Part shown: piece by piece, positions 12,435-23,837 of the stretch
Layout: every line of letters starts with the position of its first letter
How positions within the stretch are numbered: position 1 is the stretch's first letter
From: Mytilus trossulus
Taxonomy: Eukaryota > Mollusca > Bivalvia > Mytilida > Mytilidae
Direction of reading: 5' to 3'
DNA length: 64,000 nt
Assembly: GCF_036588685.1 (NCBI RefSeq)
Contig: NW_026963314.1
Span: 1,357,001-1,421,000 of the forward strand
Translations under genes and position numbers: made by a program
Notes under the pieces: model-generated
What the model was told of the DNA's origin: nothing
What the model saw: the letters and a program-made list of their open reading frames with translations, nothing else
The model's database searches: none

Positions 12435-13975
12435 TATTGTTTTCGGGGCCTTTTATTGTTGACTATGTGGTATAGGCTTTGTTCATTGTTGAAGGCCGTT
12501 CGTTGACTTAAAATTGTAAATTTCTGTGTCATTCTGGTCTCTTGTGGAGAGTAGTCTCATTGGCAGTCATACTACGTCTCCTTTTTTTTCAACTTATTTT
12601 CCGTTCACATTTGCCGTAAAGAAATAAGGGTGCATTTTGATTTTTACATGTAGTTTTTTTTTTGCTTCGAATAACAGGGCAGAACTCGGGAGTATAGATC
12701 ATGAGACAATATCTTTTAAATCGTCCCTAATATCAATAGTCTTTATCAATTTATTTTCTTCTTTGAAAGGTGCTTATTTGACAGTTACGTGCTGTCATGT
12801 TATTCTTGTGAAAACTATTTGTTTGGTACTTTCAAAGATTGCATAAATATTCCATTTGAAGTATAAGGCCACCATACCGACAATTGTCGAGAACAACTAA
12901 AGCCTTTATTGGGGTCCCGCAGAAGATGTGGTATGATTGCCAATGAGACAATTAACTCTCCACAAGAGACCAAAATAACACAGACATTAATAATTATAGG
13001 TCACCGTATGGCCTTCAACAATGAGTAAAGCCCATGCCGTATAGTCAGCTATAAGAGGCCCCGCAATGACAATGAAAAACAATTCAAACTGGAAAACTAA
13101 GAGCTGTATTTTATTTAAAATGAACGAAATACAAATATGTAATACACAAACAACCGACAACCACTGAATTACGAGCTCCTGACTACATGGACTATGGACA
13201 GGCACATACATACATAGTGTGGCGGGGTTAAACATGTTAGCAGGATCCAAACCCTCCCCTAACCAGACAGGTACATTAATTTTACTCATTCGAGAATTAT
13301 TTTTGTAGCGTCTAAACCATGAAAAACGTCCGATTTTAGCGATAACGTATGTTACGCTTATAGACACGAACATCGCTCGTAACGTCTACATATTGCAGAT
13401 TAGCAATGCAAGTAAAGACGTATTAATGATTGATATTTCAATTTTCAATTTCAGTGTGTAATCTATATGCATAATAAAACGACCATGAATTAATTACATT
13501 TGATATGAAATGTAATACACACAGTTAATTTTCCGGCATTTGATGGCTTAATATCCTCAGAAGAGAACAGTCTGTAAATATTTATCTCATGTAAGCCAAT
13601 AGTTGTTGCTGAATTTCAGCCACATCATAAAGCAAACAAACATAATTTATATGTGAAAAGTAATTATTTCAAGATAGCGTGTATGTCGACTGAAACTAAA
13701 AGGTCCGCCCTGTCATTCGAAGCAAAAAAAAAGCTACATTTAAAAAACAAAATGCAACCTCATTTCTTTACGGAAAATGTGAACGGAAAATAAGTTGATA
13801 TAAAAAAAAAAGAAGACGTGGTATGATTGCCAATGAGACAAATCTCCACAAGAGACCAAAATGACGCAGAAATTAACAACGTTATGTCAACGTAAGTTCT
13901 TTAACCATGAGCAAAGCCCATACCGCATAGTCAACAATAAAAGGCCCCGAAAAGAATATGCAAACAATTCAAACG
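12435..13975. repeat. Inverted pair plus third copy of mussel dispersed repeat
   Basis: 12435-12640 (reverse) and 13740-13965 (forward) are inverted copies of the dispersed repeat with core tgattgccaatgagaca and flank cggaaaatgtgaacgg. A third, forward copy lies between them at about 12925-13265. It contains the gaggccccgcaatgac and ggcggggttaaacatg modules. The ORF 12987-13373 (128 residues, minus) is antisense to this repeat and is not a gene. The same family recurs at 28260, 36890, 40930 and 61475. Confidence 0.8.
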
Positions 13976-15079
13976 AGAGCACTAACGGCCTTTTTTATGT
14001 AATGTTCCTTTCAAACTGCACCAAGCGGGGCATTTCATAGGTCGCCATATTTTGCATACATAATCATAACATATAGTTTTTGAGGCGCCAAATTACATTT
14101 ATTTATTATAGACTTTTGACAAGTTCAACACATAATATATACGTCTTTTCAGATTATATTGTCTGAGGACGAAGATATTTTAACATAAATAAAGAGAAAC
14201 ATAAATAAAGTGAACAAATCTTTAATATTTATACACACGTACAGAAAAAGTGTGTTACCGCATGCGGAAGAATATCTCAAGAACGTTTGCGATATCACAT
14301 GCAGAGTTATCTATCTTTGCTTCCTTTTTCGTGGGACATAGAATGTTTTGCTGGAAAATATGAATGCCCACTCAAATGTAATCTATTACAAAAATCGAAA
14401 TATTACAGAAGAGTGTCCACCATGCACTTGCACAGCACTATAACTAATATAGTGCAATAGAATGATATACAAATGGATGAGAATTATATATACATGTAAC
14501 TGTAATTTACAAATATTAAAATAATGTATAACAAAAAACCCAGACTTTACTGATTGTTATGACTTCTGCGATGAGGTTGAATTTATCATCCACGCGCAGA
14601 AAAAACTATCTATCTGTACTTAAACGTCACTTTTATGTAAAGAGATGTGATTTGGTTTTCTGGGACAAGTGCTTGTGACTGTCCACAAGAACTTGCGGTT
14701 ATCCGATGTTCAGTACTTCAGTGCTTTGATTCATATATTTAACATAAAGATGTTCTCAACTAGTAACAACACATAACAAGGGTTTTATAGTTTTTACAAA
14801 CGTCTTATTGTCCTTATATTATCTTGATTCATTTTGAGAGCTCGAATCGTATCAATGTGACATACTGCACATTTTAAGATTCTTGAAAACTGGGAGTTAC
14901 CTGGCAATTGTTGCATGGTGCTTTATACGGATGAACAACAGGGTTCCAAAATTCCATTAATACAAAACATGACAAGTGAACTCTCTTAATTTATAATCAG
15001 TAGCAGGAAAATTACAGAAGAAATTCAGACTGTAATGATAACTGGAAGTCCATTCGTAAATAAAACACAGGTCTTAACA

Positions 15080-15540
15080 AAATTTCTTTCCAGATACTAG
15101 CTTTTGATCACAAACAAGCGTCTGTCCAAGTTTGGTACAAATCCAAAAGAGTATAAGAAAGTTATTAAAATTCTAAAAACATTAACCAGAGTGAATGTGT
15201 TGCTTCACATTGTAAATGTATTATTTCCTGGCAGAAAATCTAAGTTTATTTATAAGTAAAATACGGAAAAAAAATATTTTTATTTCTACTTATTTTAATT
15301 CAGGATACATGTACATGTATCTTATGATCATAAACAAGCTTCTGTCCAAGTTTGGAAGAAATCCAGTATACATTTATTTAGTTTAAGAAAGTTTTTACAA
15401 TTTCAAAAGCTTTAACCACAAAGTGAATATTTGTGGACGCCGCCGCCGACGACGATGACGACACCGACGACGACGGAATCGAGGATCGCTATGTCTCGCT
15501 GTTTCGACTAAAGTCGAAGGCTCGACAAAAATGGCAATAT
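15080..15540 (+). repeat. Dispersed repeat with GACGACGA tract
   Basis: Two related segments with aacaag(c)ttctgtccaagtttgg (about 15113 and 15337) lead into an ORF-like GAC/GCC-rich stretch (15433-15530) and tcgactaaagtcgaagg. I recall this module from many mussel loci. The ORF 15433-15630, with its run of acidic residues, is a product of the GAC triplets. Confidence 0.6.
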
Positions 15541-15599
15541 TTTACAGAAACTGTCAAAACATATTTGAGAATGATAACTTTGAATTCCAATAGAATATA

Positions 15600-17188
15600 T
15601 TTGTATAAAACTTTATATTTTTTTAAATAAGATTTGTCAGAATGATGATGTGCAGCAAATTCATTTTATGAACATTTGGCTTAATTGTGTATTTAGCTAT
15701 ATTGATCGAACCATTCCCGCTTATAACTAAACGCATCGAAGCTTACCGTTTATACCGTATATCCCGTTATATTCATTGAATTTAAGACTCTCCGTTCGGA
15801 AAATAAGTTTATGTTTCTAATTTATACGACGATATTCGTTGACATATTGAACAAATAGATAAATCCATATCGACAACTATGTAATAATGTATTGATTATA
15901 AATGACCTTTGTCGGTAAACGTGAAATTTATTTGTACGAGCTTTAGAAACAGGACGAAAAGCGAGGCCATAAGGGGATCTATTGTTATTTATTTCCATGT
16001 CATTTGGTATTTCGTGGAGAATTGTCTAATTGGCGTTCACACCACATCCTTTTTAAAAGATAGTTAGTATTTTCTGAAATTCAAAGGAAAAATTAGGTTA
16101 TGATAACCATTTTAGCAACGAAATTATCTATTTATTCTTATAGACAACAAAAGAAACAATATGTACATGTATTGTGACAGATATTTGACATAAATATTGG
16201 ACATAGCTGACGTTACAAATATTAATCAAATTTTATTTAAATGAGAAAAGTAATGATTTTGTTAATCAATATGTATACCGTGGGATAATGTAAACAGTTC
16301 TCTGGTCATTTAAAGATTATTTATTATCATTAAAGTCAAGTTGACCTCTCTATTATATATGGACCATTAACTTATGCAACATTTTGACCTAATTTCGGAC
16401 AGTAAACATAGAGATAATTTCTAATCAAATCGTGACAAAGAAAGCCACGTTGGCATAACAATAATTAATGATTACTATATAAGTAGAAATTCTGCTTTGA
16501 GACGTAAAAGTTTGAATTTTGAAACTTATAGGTGTCAGTCGATCCCGGCCTGCCTCTACATTGCCAACAACGGCCGGTGGCTTGCCTTAACAGCGGCAAT
16601 GCCAAATACCATCCAAGGCATTGTCCACGGCTAGTACCCCCATCAAGATTGATCATAGCTAGTCCCACCTCAAAATGTTAGATTCCAGAACCCACTCTCA
16701 CACTTGTAGTTCATATGTCGAGAGTCCGGGGGGAAAAGAGCAACAAGAAGAACAAACATCAGTATTCGAATATCCACCTTCTTTTTGTTACAATACATCA
16801 CTTATATAAAAAAAATAATAGAAGAAAACAATAACAATTTACTAAATTATGTATTTTTTTGTATCGTTCTTGGTGACACGATTCGAAAAGTTACCGGACG
16901 AAATACGGATAAATGAAAGTCACTATTTGGAGTTTCAAGTTGCGGAATTTAATTTTGAGTATGGCCAGTGAAGGCTAAACAAGGCTGATAACCCTTTCTT
17001 AAAGATTAATATATGTATGCGTCATTTTTGTGGATTACAGGATAAGGCAGTTTTTAATATAAAAAAAACAGGGTTTTTTTTACAGAAAATGCAGCTTTTT
17101 GTTTCACCCGTCTACCTATCTGATCGAAAATCGGATCAAATTTTTCAACATCCCTGTGAGTTTAAAAAAAAAAAGGGCGGGTCACCTG
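15600..17188. other. Element B interior, right part: no gene seen
   Basis: AT-rich, with one more GC-rich island at about 16525-16640 (ggcctgcctc, acggccggtggc) of unknown origin. The minus ORF 16465-16668 across it shows no domain. Nothing else is recognisable. Confidence 0.45.
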
Positions 17189-17427
17189 AAGTGTGCGTTA
17201 TGCAACCATAACGCACACTTTTAATGTGGAGCAAAATAATTTCCCCTAAAACTAAATACATAGTATGTATATAGCCTTTTTACACCATTCAATATAATTA
17301 TTTCATAACGCACAACTTTTAATGTGGTTTGCAAAACGCACACTTTTAATGTGGAGCAAAATAATTTCCCATAAAACTAAATACATAGTATGTATATAGC
17401 CTTTTTACACCATTCAATATAATTATG
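17189..17427. repeat. 14-bp perfect hairpin and ~100-bp direct repeats
   Basis: 17189-17202 and 17207-17220 form a 14-bp perfect inverted repeat (aagtgtgcgttatg) around a 4-base loop. The cacttttaatgtggagcaaaataa segment that follows is repeated at about 17208-17309 and 17334-17427. The function is unknown; it may be the inner edge of a small inserted element. Confidence 0.7.
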
Positions 17428-17472
17428 AATATCCACAGTTTGTTAAAAAAGTAAAATTTTTAATTTTCTTCA

Positions 17473-18740
17473 TTTTCAAAATGCATATCATTGATGCGTT
17501 TTATTTAAATCTGTGTCAAAAAAGCGTTTACCAGAACGTAATAGGTGTTTGCACATAACGTAATAGGTGTTTGAACATAAAGTAAAAGGTGTTTGCACAT
17601 AACGTAATAGATGTTTGGACATAATGTAACAGGCATTTTCACATAACTTACATGGTGTTTGCACATAATTTAAGCGGTATTTGCACATAACGTAATAGGT
17701 GTTTGAACATAAAGTAATAGGTGTTTGCACATAACGTAATAGATGTTTGGACATAATGTAATAGGCATTTGCACATAACTCACATGGTGTTTGCACATAA
17801 TGTAAGCGGTATTTGCACATAACGTAATATGTGTTTGCACATAACGTAATAGGTGTTTGGACATAAAGTAATAGGTGTTTGCACATAACGTAATAGATGT
17901 TTGGACATAATGTAATAGGCAGTTGCACATAACTTACATGGTGTTTGCACATAATGTAAGCGGTATTTGCACATAACGTAATAGGTGTTTGCACATAACG
18001 TAATAGGTGTTTGCACATAAAGTAATACTTGTTTGCACATAACGTAATAGATGTTTGGACATACTGTAATAGGCATTTGCACATAACTCACATGGTGTTT
18101 GCACATAAGGTAAACAATTTTTGCACATAACGTAAACGAGGTTTGCACAAAACGTATTAGTTGTTTGCACATAATGTAAAAGGCATTTGCACATGACGAA
18201 ATGAATGCTCACAGAGAGTTCTTACTCTACGGCAAAACGCATATGAATTATACCATGATGTATTATGTTTTTCACTAGAGATACATCTGAATAAACACAA
18301 CATAACGCCAAAAGACTATAATATCATGAAATTTACATAGAACAAAGGTGTATCACGACAAAACGTTTAGAACATTTGACATAACAATAACACTTGAGAC
18401 AGGACGCAATTATAAACTGACCTACGTAAAAGAAGAATAGACACAACATAGATAAAATTTGAGAGAATGTAAAGGTGGTTGATCATAAAGTTCCGAAGTA
18501 TTCACAGAATATATAGTAGTTACAGCATATTGTAATGCATATTTTACACAACAAAGTTTAGCAATGACATATCGTACATTTGTTTGACCAAACAAATTAC
18601 TAATTTGACATAACACAGAGATGCCGTGTCAGGACATAAAGGCATCTGCACATAACATAAAGAACAAATGACAGGACGTAAAGGCAAAGCGACATAACAC
18701 ATTAAATATTTACACTATAAGACAGTTCCGGCGTTCCATA
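17473..18740 (-). repeat. Element B right terminal inverted repeat
   Basis: Reverse complement of the left arm. It is about 290 bp longer because its 22-bp array (17535-18215) has about 31 units against 17 on the left, which predicts 13-14 extra units. The overlapping minus ORFs 17488-18084, 17670-17930, 17780-18172 and 17934-18212 are this array read in different frames. Confidence 0.88.
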
Positions 18741-19064
18741 TATATTCCACATCTTTTTAGGATGTGCTTCGTAAAGGTATAAACTCATTGACGTATATTC
18801 CACATTTTCTTTTTTTTAGCTGCGTCGTAATGGTATAGTCTTATTGATGATATTCCTCATTTTTTTAATTATCTGCGTCGCAAGTGTAGTCTCATTGACG
18901 TATATTCCACAGATGTTTATTATCTGCGTCGTAAGGATATGGTCTAATTGACGTATATTTCATCTGCATTGAAAGGGTACATGCATAGTATCATTGACAT
19001 AGAATTCACATATTTTTAATCTGCGTCGTAAAGGTATAGTCTCATTGACGTATATTCCACATCT
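18741..19064. repeat. 53-bp satellite, block 3
   Basis: Begins with the second TATATT target copy of element B and runs for about six monomers, ending abruptly at cattccacatctgag. The array does not reappear later in the window. Confidence 0.9.
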
Positions 19065-19079
19065 GAGTATTGTATACTT

Positions 19080-19340
19080 GGCATTTATGACAATAGATAC
19101 ATGAAGATATGGTACGAGTGCAAATGAGACAACACGGAACATTTACTATCATTGAACAGCAAGGTTTAAGAGGCCCCATACATTACTAGTATAACACCAT
19201 TCAAATGGGAAAACCAACCGTCTAATCTATATGAAAACGAGAACTGTGTATGAACTATGTCAACAATCGACAAATTTTGAAAATCAGATTCCTGACTTAG
19301 GACAGGTACAAACACAATAACATATCAATTGAAATGGCTA
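19080..19340 (+). repeat. Diverged mussel dispersed repeat
   Basis: Shares agatatggtacgagtgcaaatgagac, aagaggcccc and ctgacttaggacagg, in order, with the family at 12925-13265, but is much decayed. No coding content. Confidence 0.5.
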
Positions 19341-19499
19341 AACAATCACAAGACATATTTACACAAGTGGACATACACTGAACGAATACATTTGATCTAT
19401 GACAAACCTTATGTTTGTCGTTTCGCAAATGTTGCGACTTCTAACAAGATGCTCTGCAAGTGGAAGTGCATCAAGAACAATAACGTCCTTTGCTAAACG

Positions 19500-20008
19500 A
19501 ATAGAAAAAAGGGGCGGGGTTAAACATATTTATGAGATCTCAACCCTCCCCCTATACCTCTAGTCTACTGGGATGAAAGAAGCACATGGATTGAAATACG
19601 AAGAGACAAAAGGGGCGGGGTTAAACATGTTTATGAGATCTCAACCCTCCCCCTATACCTCTAGTCTACTTGGAGGAAAGAACACATGGACTGGAATACG
19701 AATAGAAAAAGGGGCGGGGTTAAACATGTTTATGGGATCTCAATCCTCCACCTATACCTCTAGTCTACTGGGATGTAAGAAGCACATGGATTGGAATACG
19801 AATAGAAAAAAGGATGGGGTTAAATATGTTTATGAGATCTCAACCCTCCTCCTATACCTTTAGTCTACTGGGATGTAAGGAACACATGGATTGGAATACG
19901 AATAGAAAAAAGGGCGGGGTTAAACATGTTTATGAGATCTCAACCCTTCCCCTATACCTCTAGTCTACTTGGATGAAAGAACACATGGATTGGAATACGA
20001 ATAGAAAC
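19500..20008 (+). repeat. ~100-bp tandem repeat, block 1
   Basis: Five units of 99-101 bp with the core ggggcggggttaaacatgtt, then atctcaaccctcccc, acctctagtctact and attggaatacgaatag. The core is the same gcggggttaaacatgttt module found inside the larger dispersed repeats (41370, 13220), so a fragment of that family has been amplified in tandem. The ORF 19573-19863 is a repeat translation. Confidence 0.9.
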
Positions 20009-20478
20009 AAGAACGTGTCCAAAGTACACGGATGCCCCACTCGCATTATCATTTTCCATGTTCAATGGACCATGAAATTGGATACAAAATCTAATTTGGC
20101 CTTGAAAGTAAAAAGATCAACCAAAAGGGAACATGTGTACTAAGTTTCAAGTTGATTGGGCTCTAACTTCATCGAAAACTACCTTGACCAAAAACTTGAA
20201 CTTGAAACTCGCACTCTTAATTTCTATGTTCAGTGGACCATGAAAATGGGATCAAAAGTCTAATTTGGTTTTCAAATAAGAAAGATCATATCATAAGGAA
20301 AATGTGTACTAAGTTTCAAGTTGATTGGACTTCAGCTTCATCAAAAACTACCTTGACCAAAAACTTTAACATAAAGTGAGACGAACGGACGGACAGACGG
20401 ACGGAAGGACGAACAGACGGAAGTACGCACAGATCAGAAAACAAAATGCCCCTCTACTATCGTAGGTGGGGCATAAAA
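20009..20478. mobile_element. ~470-bp insertion splitting the 100-bp array
   Basis: Array sequence stops at atagaaacaag and resumes at aaagggcgggttaaac. The inserted segment has near-terminal inverted nonamers ATGCCCCAC (about 20051) and GTGGGGCAT (about 20466). It also holds two diverged internal copies of a ~100-bp unit (ttcaatggaccatgaaa / tcagtggaccatgaaa) and an acggacggacagacgg tract. This looks like a small non-autonomous element. I could not fix a target duplication. Confidence 0.55.
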
Positions 20479-20785
20479 AGGGCGGGTTAAACATGTTTAT
20501 GAGATTTCAACCCTCCCCCTATACCTCTAGTCTACTTGGTTGAAAGAACACATGGATTGGAATACGAATAGAAAAAGGGGCGGGGTAAAACATGTTTATG
20601 AGATATCAACCCTCCCCCTATACCTCTAGTTTACTTGGATGAAAGAACACATGGATTGGAATACGAATATAAAAAGGGGCGGAGTTAAACATGTTAATGA
20701 GATTTCAACCCTCCTCCTATACCTTTAGTCTACTGGGATGTAAGGAACACATGGATTGGAATACGAATAGAAAAAAGGGAGTATC
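20479..20785 (+). repeat. ~100-bp tandem repeat, block 2
   Basis: Three more units of the 19500 array continue in the same orientation after the insertion, which shows the array predates it. The array ends at cgaatagaaaaaaggg. Confidence 0.88.
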
Positions 20786-20899
20786 AGTCAATGAGACAGC
20801 AATCCAACAACACAATAATGTGTTTAATGTGTTTAATGTGTTCCGATGGTATAAATTTCCTTCATATGTATATACAATGCCCTTTTTTTGAAACAATAA

Positions 20900-21900
20900 A
20901 TTACAAGGACATACAAATGGCTTAAACTAAAATATCCTCCTAAAGCAATTTTTATCTAGTTTTAAAAGACATGAAGAAATATAACTTGATTTTTCTTTCT
21001 CCAGGTACATAATGTAACAAACATCAAATAGACGTCAACTGAACACATAAAAAGGCACCAGTCAATGACACAGAAACCCAACGATACAATTCAAATTGTC
21101 ATGTGTTCTAATTTTATTTACCATCTACATATATGCATCCATAATAAGGATTTTATTTACCATCTACATATATGCATTCATAATAAGGATGTTATTTACC
21201 ACCTACACATATGCATCCATAATAAGGATTTTATTTACCACCTACACATATGCATCCATAATAAGGATTTTATTTACCATCTACACATATGCATCCATAA
21301 TAAGGATTTTATTTACCACCTACACATATACATCCATAATAAGGATTTTATTTACCATCTACACATATGTATCCATAATAAGGATTTTATTTACCATCTA
21401 CACATATGTATCCATAATAAGGATTTTATTTACCATCTACACAGATGTATCCATAATAAGGATTTTATTTACCATCTACACATATGCATCCATAATAAGG
21501 ATTTTATTTACCACCTACACATATGCATCCATAAGGATTTTATTTACCACCTTCACATATGCATCCATAATAAGGATTTTATTTACCACCTACACAAATG
21601 CATCCATAATAAGGATTTTATTTACCACCTACACATATGCATCCATAATAAGGATTTCATTTACCATCTACACATATGCATCCATAATAAGGATTTTATT
21701 TACCACCTACACATATGCATCCATAATAAGGATTTTATTTACCACCTACACATATGTATCCATAATTAGGATTTTATTTACCATCTACACACATGCATCC
21801 ATAATAAGGATTTTATTTATTTTCAGACAAACAATGACTGAGGACATACATCTGGCTACAAATAAATTGTCCTCTTAAACAATTTTTATGTAGGTTTGAA
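20900..21900 (+). repeat. 39-bp minisatellite with duplicated flanks
   Basis: About 18 units of 39 bp (ccataataaggattttattt + accacctacacatatgcat) occupy 21115-21828. One unit lacks three bases. The flanks are related: aggacatacaaatggct...caatttttatctag (20905-20957) matches aggacatacatctggct...caatttttatgtag (21840-21892). The minisatellite therefore sits inside a duplicated ~65-bp segment. Because 39 is a multiple of 3, two frames stay open for over 230 codons (21065-21769 and 21096-21878). Both are repeat artefacts with no domain. Confidence 0.9.
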
Positions 21901-22261
21901 AAAAAATATAATGAACTATATGTTGCCGCATTTAGATGTTTCAGTCAAAGAAGAAGTGGAATTTAATAAAATGACATTACGTCTTTGTGACATTTTCTGA
22001 ATTTCCATCTATAGTTGATCACACAAAAATTACATAACGAACTTGTTACTATTGTCTTTAATCTAAATACGGAATACAACTGTACAGATCCTGACAATCA
22101 ATTAAGTTAAATTGATAGTAAAGAAAAAAATATACACAAAAGGTAATTAAGATTGATAGTTAAGAAAACAAAAATTAATAGAAATTATTTTGATTGACAA
22201 AATACACAAACAAATCCGATTCCAAACAGACTCATTGTCTGAAAGATTTATTTATGTTAAA
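21900..22261. other. Downstream flank of NHL gene: no feature seen
   Basis: AT-rich sequence beyond the stop codon of the minus-strand NHL exon. It probably contains the 3' untranslated region. No tandem repeat or ORF worth noting. Confidence 0.4.
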
Positions 22262-23088
22262 TTATGTTGCTTTCCTTTTCACGTCAAAAAGAAAAACCTG
22301 TTCTTCACGTCTATTACTAACAAGCAGATTATTTTCTTTTTTGTCAAAATAAATTCCACACGGCCAATTCAATCCATCTGATTTGGTAAGAAGTTCTCTA
22401 TGATGTTTACCATCATCTGATACAACTACTACATTGTCGTTCATTGAATCAGTCACATAGACATTCCCCTCATCATCTGTTGTCACACGAGTCAAATCTT
22501 GAAATTCATCCTTTTTAAACTTCCACATTAACTGTCCATCTAACGAGCAGCAGTATATTGATGGTCTGTCTATATAGACCAACCTGTCTCTGTCTACTGT
22601 AATGTCGTGGATACTGACTGAAGGTACCGGTATAGTACGTATTACTTTACCTGTCAGGTCCATCACATGTATTGTACTGTAATCAATAACAACGTACAGG
22701 TTATTATCATTATATGATAGTCCGTAGCAGATACCACTGATGTTGATAGTACTGGTGACAGAACGTGTAGATATGTTTATTATCAGTATGGTTTTGTCAA
22801 TACAGGATACTGCTACAGTATTACTATTTATCTCTGTTATAAACCTTGGTTCATAGGACAGAGATATGTGATGTTTATTAGTACCGTCTACATTACAAAA
22901 AATAAGTTGGTTATTATCACAGTCAGTAAACACTAATGTATTGCCTATTTTGATACAGCTAGAAATGTTCAGATCTTCATTCTCATGCGTCTTGATATTC
23001 ATCTGTTTACTCAAACTAACAGAAACAGGAAGGTTGGTTTTGACAGATGCTTGATCCTGGTTGAATTTCTCTTTATTTGGTTCATTTT
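22262..23088 (-). CDS. NHL-repeat beta-propeller protein, terminal exon (TRIM-like)
   Basis: Terminal coding exon of about 275 codons, open from a splice acceptor (ttt-cag at 23091-23089) to TAA at 22264-22262. The translation is built from repeated four-strand units of the NHL type, with turns such as DCDNNQLIFCNVDG, VTTDDEGNVYVTDSMND and a closing GLNWPCGIYFDKKENNLLVSN. In animals such C-terminal propellers follow RING, B-box and coiled-coil domains in TRIM2/3/71/45-like E3 ubiquitin ligases, a family greatly expanded in bivalves. The RING/B-box exons are not visible before about 28 kb, so they lie across a long intron or are missing. The exon has no stops or frameshifts and is the best candidate in the window for a functional host gene. 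An in-frame TTG at 23014 is not the start, because the frame continues upstream to the acceptor. Confidence 0.78.
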
Positions 23089-23091
23089 CTG

Positions 23092-23837
23092 AAATACATT
23101 ATCAAGTATTTATTTGGTTATTTCAACAATCGATAACCTTAATTATGCAGTTTACAAAAAAATACCAGTTACGGGATTAACAGATGTAAAAAAAAAATTT
23201 GTATACTTTATTATGTACAAGGGGGCGATCATTTGATATTTTGGTGGAGGGGGCAGTGTGATTTATTTTGGATCGGTTTTTTGGACTGATTTTTATTTAT
23301 TTATAATATTTGAAAGCACAATTTAAAATTCATTTTTTATTAAAATAATACATGAAGTCAAGTCATTATGTATTATTTAATCAGGATTAATCATCATCAT
23401 CTGTGGAAATGAAACTTCTGAAATCCCAACTGCATATACAGGTATTGCATACATACACGGTATAAAAGCTGTATTTAGCCTCTTTTAAAAGTATAGCAAA
23501 ACATTTTTCGCCGAGCGGGGCGAGGTTTAAAAAAAGTTGAAGGGTTTCGGAGCCGTTGAAGATCCCCAAAAGCTTAAGAACAGATAATGCAAAATCGTGC
23601 TTTTTGGGTGTTTCCCAGACACTTTCTTAATATGTAAATGCAAGTTCTGTTTTGATCACTCTTTGACAATATTTTGGTCTTAAAGCAAAATATATAGATT
23701 CAGTGTTAGACTTCAGTTTTAAGGGACAATATTAAAAGACCAATATGCAGGATAAAGCAAACATTTAGTTCACATAGTTAAGTATGTGGCTGTTTTTTTT
23801 TTTAACTCATGATCAAGTCTATAACAAATTTACTAAA
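23092..23837. other. Intron-like AT-rich sequence: no feature seen
   Basis: Directly upstream (minus sense) of the NHL exon acceptor. Contains poly-A/T runs and a short GC-rich spot near 23515. The minus ORF 23387-23569 shows no domain. Confidence 0.4.

Larger units (their letters stand above)
9754..18740. mobile_element. Element B: 9.0-kb element with ~1-kb TIRs and 6-bp TSD
   Basis: It begins TATGGAACGCCGG and ends with the reverse complement. Both ends are flanked by TATATT (9748-9753 and 18741-18746), a 6-bp target duplication. Removing the element and one copy restores an intact satellite monomer (acgtatattccacatc). The inverted arms, 979 and 1268 bp, contain a 22-bp tandem repeat whose copy number accounts for the difference in length. 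The interior carries other mussel repeats but no transposase frame that I can see. A 6-bp duplication with long arms recalls Polintons, but the ends do not start AG and no Polinton genes are present. I leave the superfamily open. Confidence 0.88.

Noticed and set aside
12987..13373. 128-codon minus-strand ORF
   Set aside because: Lies antisense within a dispersed mussel repeat, and the same sequence recurs without an open frame elsewhere.
15433..15630. Acidic protein ORF (MDAAADDDDDTDDDG)
   Set aside because: Produced by a GAC/GCC-rich module of a dispersed repeat.
17488..18212. Long overlapping minus-strand ORFs (up to 198 codons) with a repeating MCKHLL/YVQTPITLCANT pattern
   Set aside because: They are the 22-bp tandem array of the element B arm read in several frames; three units make 66 bp. 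No start context, domain or codon bias.
9754..18740. Element B as a Polinton/Maverick
   Set aside because: The 6-bp duplication and long arms fit, but the termini do not begin AG, the element is short, and no polymerase, integrase or capsid-type gene is present.
21065..21878. ORFs of 234 and 260 codons with HNKDFIYHLHICI repeats
   Set aside because: A 39-bp minisatellite is a multiple of three, so frames stay open by arithmetic. Two overlapping frames are open equally well.
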